DNA from: Eudorina sp. 2006-703-Eu-15
Lineage: Eukaryota; Chlorophyta; Chlorophyceae; Chlamydomonadales; Volvocaceae
Direction: 5' to 3'
NCBI GenBank assembly: GCA_003117195.1
Contig: BDSI01000050.1
Coordinates: 310,001 to 374,000, forward strand
Length of the DNA: 64,000 bases
The translations under genes and the position numbers were made by a program. The notes under the pieces are model-generated. The model was given only the letters and a program-made list of their open reading frames with translations. It searched no databases and had not been told where the DNA came from. Positions 59,801-64,000 of the stretch are shown in pieces; the stretch's first letter is position 1; each line of letters opens with the position of its first letter.

Positions 59801-59871
59801 ATTATGGCTGGTCGTTGCTGCCCCGCATGACGACGACTGGCCAGGCGCGACGGAGCCGCTGAGTGCAGCAT
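56852..59871 (-). CDS. Thylakoid lumen 15.0-kDa-type protein, TPM-like domain (7 exons)
   Basis: Exons, minus strand: 59871-59661, 59094-59015, 58778-58688, 58168-58047, 57614-57588, 57365-57309, 56941-56852; 678 nt, 225 residues plus stop, phases agree throughout. Exon 1 (70 residues) is a bipartite plastid transit peptide: basic Ser/Ala/Arg-rich start ([20 protein letters not shown]) and a hydrophobic lumen-targeting segment ([15 protein letters not shown]). The mature part starts near [20 protein letters not shown] and continues with [62 protein letters not shown] and [11 protein letters not shown]. Sequence and length (plant homologue about 223 residues, Arabidopsis At5g52970 type as I recall) identify the family; its molecular function is not well defined. 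Exon 5 has only 27 nt. Confidence 0.92.
56999..57037. repeat. 39-bp motif shared with 29577-29615 (copy 2, lumen-protein intron)
   Basis: 34 of 39 bases match the copy in MORN3, in the last intron of the gene, 57 nt before the acceptor at 56942. Confidence 0.85.
58170..58400. repeat. Purine-rich GGAGGA/GGCGGC tract in an intron
   Basis: Low-complexity purine-rich on plus (pyrimidine-rich on the coding strand), directly upstream of the acceptor at 58169. It creates poly-Gly, poly-Pro and Arg/Glu open frames that are not genes. Confidence 0.9.
58592..58678. repeat. 17-bp GC-rich tandem repeat in an intron
   Basis: A unit of the type CCCGCCCCGCGCCGCGT is repeated about five times just downstream of the donor of the exon at 58688. 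Confidence 0.85.
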
Positions 59872-61949
59872 ATTTCAAGTAAATGATACTACTGAAGTAA
59901 TGCACAGTACCTGTGCAATTCGTGTTCTACATTTCTGCATTTGGGGTCCGGTCCACATCATCCTGTCGTACAGCTGAAAGCGTGGTCGAGTTGCTATGAT
60001 GATATCGCCATAAGGGATAGCACTCGTGTTCTTGAATGAAAAACAATGCCATGTCAATGCGCATGTCGACCTATGGATCTCATGTATCGGTTATAATCCA
60101 AAATCAAGTCATCTGTTCGCGATCTGCTGTTCGTTAACATTTGATTGCATGTACTTTATGAACTCCATCATAGAAGCCTGCAATAGAGGTGCGATTGCAC
60201 CTGTGCGGTTTCGACATCCGCGTAAACTTCCGGATCCTGTCTTATGTTCTTTTTATCAATCATCATGTAAGATCATACGACAAAATGAATTGTCGTTACC
60301 GCTAATTCGTGCTACCGCATACCGCGGAATGTGGCGGTCAAACAGCGCAACCGTGTCCGTTGCAATGCAACCGTTGCCGTTGGCGCTCTCCGCTCTGGCA
60401 GGCGTCGCTGATTGGCTATACTGATAAAGCCTTCCCAAGTCGCTGAGAGGCTTTGCTCGTCACTAAACCAGCATCCGCGCACAGCAGTTTGGTTGAATGC
60501 TTGGGAATGAACAGGAATGAATGCTTTTGATGCCATTTCGAGGCCGGCCCTATGACGGCATCAGGTACTTCGCGACGAGGTCTCAGCAACCTATACGGCG
60601 ATTGCGGCATGGGACACGCGGCCACGCGAAGAGATACGGTCTGTCAGCAGCTCATTTGCACCTGCAGGCCAAGAGATATTGCCTGTACGGGCCAGGCTTT
60701 AGGCGCTGGGGGGAACCTCGTCAATCCTGCGGCGCGCGCGACGGCCGTACTGGTCTCCTATCGATTCCAGTCTTAGGTTCACGAAGTACAAGGGTCTTCA
60801 GGCTTGCTTCGGAACCGGCCACACGGTTCGGCAGAGACGGGCCGTGGTGTTGCCGTCAGCCTAGGCACCGGGTCGTTTGGGAATGGGCACCACGGCCAGG
60901 TGGAATATATTATGCAATAGGGTGCAATGGTCGACAATTATTTAAAGCCAGGTACGCAAGGGAAAGCTACTGACATGCTGGAGGATGCGAGACCAGGACC
61001 GAGGAGTGTCCTATCTCCGGCGCCGTACATCAAATATTTAAAAGAGACCCAGGCGCCCCATTGACTCACGTGCGCCACTAAAACGTGCACACTCAGGTCC
61101 ACCTTGTAACGATTACTACTACCACATCCATTTGGCAACACAATTGGTACTCGTCGCATGCGGTTTGGGCAGTCGCTGCTGCATGCGCATGGGTTGAGGA
61201 CCGGATGAGCCCCGCGTCGAAACGAGGCACGTGACAGGGTTTGATATGATATGCCGTACGCATATCAGCGAGGAGGCCTCATCAACTGCACCATGAAAAG
61301 ACCGACAAACAATGAGGCTGACAAAGAGTACACAAGAAAGCACGCCGCCGAAGCACCGCCAAGCCATTGTGCGAAGGACCCCCCGCCTCCTGTCGCTGCG
61401 CATGCGCGCAGCTTGACAGTCACTGAATTGGATAAACGATGATCAAATCAACGCAACCTGTTAACGTCAACGCAATCTTCTGCTAATTCAAGCCTCATGT
61501 CTCACTCCCTGCTCGTCAGGACGGAAACGCAAGGAAGAAGTGAGAGCAAGGCACGGCACGCAAGTAAATTACGGGACGCAGTCACAAGTCCAGACCAGTG
61601 GCATGGGGCCCACAAGCTCGTCGCCGCCGTGCAGTTGCGGTCAGAGCTTGCAGCAGCGCGCGCTTGGGGGCGAATGCAGTCGAGCGAGTAGGGCGTTGCA
61701 TGCCTATGAGCGGCGTCCAAACCAGACCGTTCCATAGAAAATTACTCCGAAGTCAAACAATATGCCAATCAACGAAACCAGAACGCAGCGTTGGATTCAA
61801 AGTGATAAAAGGGATACAGCCAGGGTACACTTAAGTGCGAGAAATGACTGGCGCGCCATGTATATATCTTCCCGCCATCGGCCAGGGTCCGATCCCCGCG
61901 CCCCGCCAGCCATGCGTCCGCCAAAGGTGGAGGAAACGAGAGGACCTCC

Positions 61950-62020
<71 letters not shown>

Positions 62021-62184
62021 ATTTCACTCAAGACACAAATTTTGCAGCCACAATCTCTCTCCGACAAGAGCCTCCGAGCAAATGCCTACTGGGGTTGCAG
62101 CAAGGGAAGCGCTGCGAATGCGGCGAAGGACGGGACAAGCCGCCAGTCCATGCCAGCCGCGCGCGTCGAAGGGGCGGGCGCCTC
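59872..62184. other. Intergenic region upstream of lumen gene and 3' of scramblase
   Basis: Includes the promoter of the lumen-protein gene. Scattered short open frames without domains. 61951-62020 is a (GT)n tract. Confidence 0.45.
61951..62020. repeat. (GT)n microsatellite, about 70 bp
   Basis: Uninterrupted GT repeat; the Val-Cys open frames across it are artefacts. Confidence 0.97.
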
Positions 62185-63983
62185 TCAGTTGTTGTTCTCG
62201 CCGCCCCGGCGGCTGTAGTACGCGTACTCCAGGCTCAGGATGCCGGTCAGCAGCACCAGCCGCTCCTGCTGAGTGGCGTTGGGCGGGAAGGGCAGCACGT
62301 AGTTGCTGAAGTCGAAGGTGCAGCGGCAGCAGTCCGCGCAGCCCTTGCCGCCGCCGTACGTCTTCTGCGCCACCGCCGCCAGCTTGCCGTCCGGCTCGAC
62401 GATGTCGATGAACAGGAGCGGCTTGCAGCACCTGAACACGGAGGAAGGTTGGGGTGACGCGCAGGAAGGTGGAGGAAGATGGGGGAAGGAGTACGCTGGT
62501 GCCGGACCATGCGCGGCCGGCACCAGGGCGGTTCGGTGATGGAAACCCCAGTGACAGGGGCGCGGAGGGCTTGTCCAAACGCGGCCACACGGTGTGTCCA
62601 GGGAGCCGCCATCCAGCAGAGAACCCATATCACCAGGGGGGCCCGAGGGGCGGTTCGGTGATAAAACCATAGACCCAGGGGACAGCACACCCCAACGGAC
62701 GCGCAGCTCTGAGTGGACGGCGGATGGTGAGGCCTGTGCCCTGGCGGGCTGATTATGACCGAACGCGCGCGGCCTGGTCAGGTCTAGGGGTTCTGCACTG
62801 GAGGACCCACGCAATTTCCATCGCGACATGTCCAACTGCTGGAGTTCGCAACCACCCGTGCGTTAACTACCTTGGAATACGCCCCCTCCATCTCTGCTTC
62901 ACTGCGGCTCTGGCCGCGGCTGCCAAGCAGCGCCGTTCCCAGGCACCGCCGCGCTCCTTTTTTCCCCCCTGCCTGCCTGCCCCCCGCTCGCCCGGAGGCA
63001 CTCACGTGGCGCCGCAGCAGTTGTTGACGCGGCCGCAGCAGCACGTGGGGTTGACCAGCGAGTACTTGTGCACCAGGCTGTTGCGGGCGGAGCCCACAAG
63101 GATCTTGTGGCGGTAGGTGCAGGCGCAGCACTGCTCGTAGCACTTGCTGCAGTAGCCGTCGTAGTCCTCCACAACCTGTACAGCGGGCACGGACACAGGC
63201 GCAGGAGGCGGATGGGTTGGACCCAGGTGCGGGCGAAAACACTAGCGAAAACACAGCGCTAGTGTCGGCAAGATGAGGAGATGGGGACCCGTGTGGGTGC
63301 GTCGCGTGGTCACAGTGTAAAATTTGAGACCGAGCGAGTGTGTGCCACGTCGCCCGGATGGCACTCCAGACCCTAGGGAGGCGCTCAACTGCCACACGAA
63401 AGACAGCCAGCAACGCATCATCGCATGGGTTCCGCAAGCGCACGTGGAGTGAGGTTGCCGCATTGCGCTCGGACAGCAGTTACGGCCGTTGATAGATGAT
63501 ATGTTGGGAAGGTCTGGGTTTGCATGGCCGGTGTTAGGTGATAGGTAGTGTCGCAGTTGAGCTCACCATGCCCTGCAGGGAGCCGTCCTTGGCGTACAGC
63601 CGCATCTCCAACGGACAGCAGCAGCAGCCCCCCAGCTTGCAGGGGCGCTGAACAAAGTACTTCTCATCCTTGCCCTGGTAGAAGTGAAGCTGGAGCTTGC
63701 GAAGATTCAAGCCACCGAAGTAAGCCAGAAAAGCGCGCAGGCAGCAGGATGACTCCTCCTCAACAAAGAATACTTGCGGCAATGCATCTATCTCGGCACT
63801 TAGAGGCGACCATGTGCCCGCCTGGTTGTGGTCAGTCGCTAGCTGCTTTCCAGCTGGCATCGCGCGGACGTTGTATTTGTTGGCCGCCTCGTATGCGCCG
63901 CCTATCGAAGCCATTACTGCATCGACAACCTGCGTCGTTTCTTTTATAACGACACCCGGCAGAGCGTCAAGGTTCTCCATAAC
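62185..63983 (-). CDS. Phospholipid scramblase family protein, 5' end possibly off the right edge
   Basis: Exons, minus strand: 63983-63567, 63175-63006, 62431-62185 (stop), in frame, at least 277 residues. The scramblase beta-barrel blocks are visible: QVFFVEEESSCC, QLHFYQGKDEKYFVQRPCK, CCCCPLEMRLYAKDG, the Cys-rich CSKCYEQCCACTYRHKILVG, CCCGRVNNCCG, CCKPLLFIDIVEPDGK and the C-terminal helix RLVLLTGILSLEYAYYS. It is unusually rich in Cys, with many adjacent pairs that may be palmitoylated or bind metal. Family members move or bind membrane phospholipids, and several act in signalling. A splice acceptor (CTACAG) sits at 63984, so another 5' exon probably lies beyond the window; otherwise translation starts at ATG 63980. 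Confidence 0.88.
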
Positions 63984-64000
63984 CTGTAGCAAAGGGGCTT

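Overview
The window is nuclear DNA of a eukaryote, most likely a volvocine green alga (relative of Chlamydomonas, Gonium or Volvox). Reasons: all recognisable genes are intron-rich with GT/AG splice sites; one encodes a thylakoid-lumen protein with a bipartite plastid transit peptide; one is MORN3, typical of organisms with motile cilia; secreted LysM proteins have Ser-Pro hinges as in volvocine extracellular matrix; one mobile element is a dual-endonuclease LINE of the Dualen type known from Chlamydomonas. Exon joins below were derived by reading the sequence and checked for frame across every junction.

Layout. 1-9367: three minus-strand genes for secreted LysM proteins (first one cut by the left edge), with long (TA)n tracts and a 70-bp perfect palindrome in non-coding parts. 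10063-20349: a complete-looking LINE on the minus strand, bounded by a 13-bp target-site duplication, with ORF1 (two hydrophobic segments and a Josephin-like cysteine-protease domain) and a 2677-codon ORF2 (EEP endonuclease, reverse transcriptase, RNase H, zinc knuckle and restriction-like endonuclease). 20363-28400: about 8 kb with no gene I can support, rich in pyrimidine-biased and tandem repeats. 28449-30976: MORN3 (6 exons, minus). 31659-42219: a Ty3/gypsy chromovirus with 397-bp LTRs and GCACC target duplication, itself carrying a nested 1.2-kb TRIM-like element and two copies of a 0.88-kb insert. 43247-46120: FET/TAF15-type RNA-binding protein (9 exons, minus). 46492-47719: EAF6 subunit of NuA4/ING complexes (3 exons, plus), divergent from TAF15. 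49653-55150: PDIA6/P5-type protein disulfide isomerase (13 exons, plus). 56852-59871: thylakoid lumen 15.0-kDa-type protein (7 exons, minus). 62185-63983 and beyond: phospholipid scramblase family protein (minus, 5' end off the right edge).

The host genes are housekeeping or cell-surface genes that do not form a pathway. The LysM cluster is a local tandem family for binding GlcNAc-type glycans outside the cell; TAF15 and EAF6 share a short divergent promoter region and both act in nuclear gene expression. The most unusual content is in the mobile elements: a LINE whose ORF1 carries a Josephin-type protease signature, and a gypsy element with a methyltransferase-like ORF between gag and protease.
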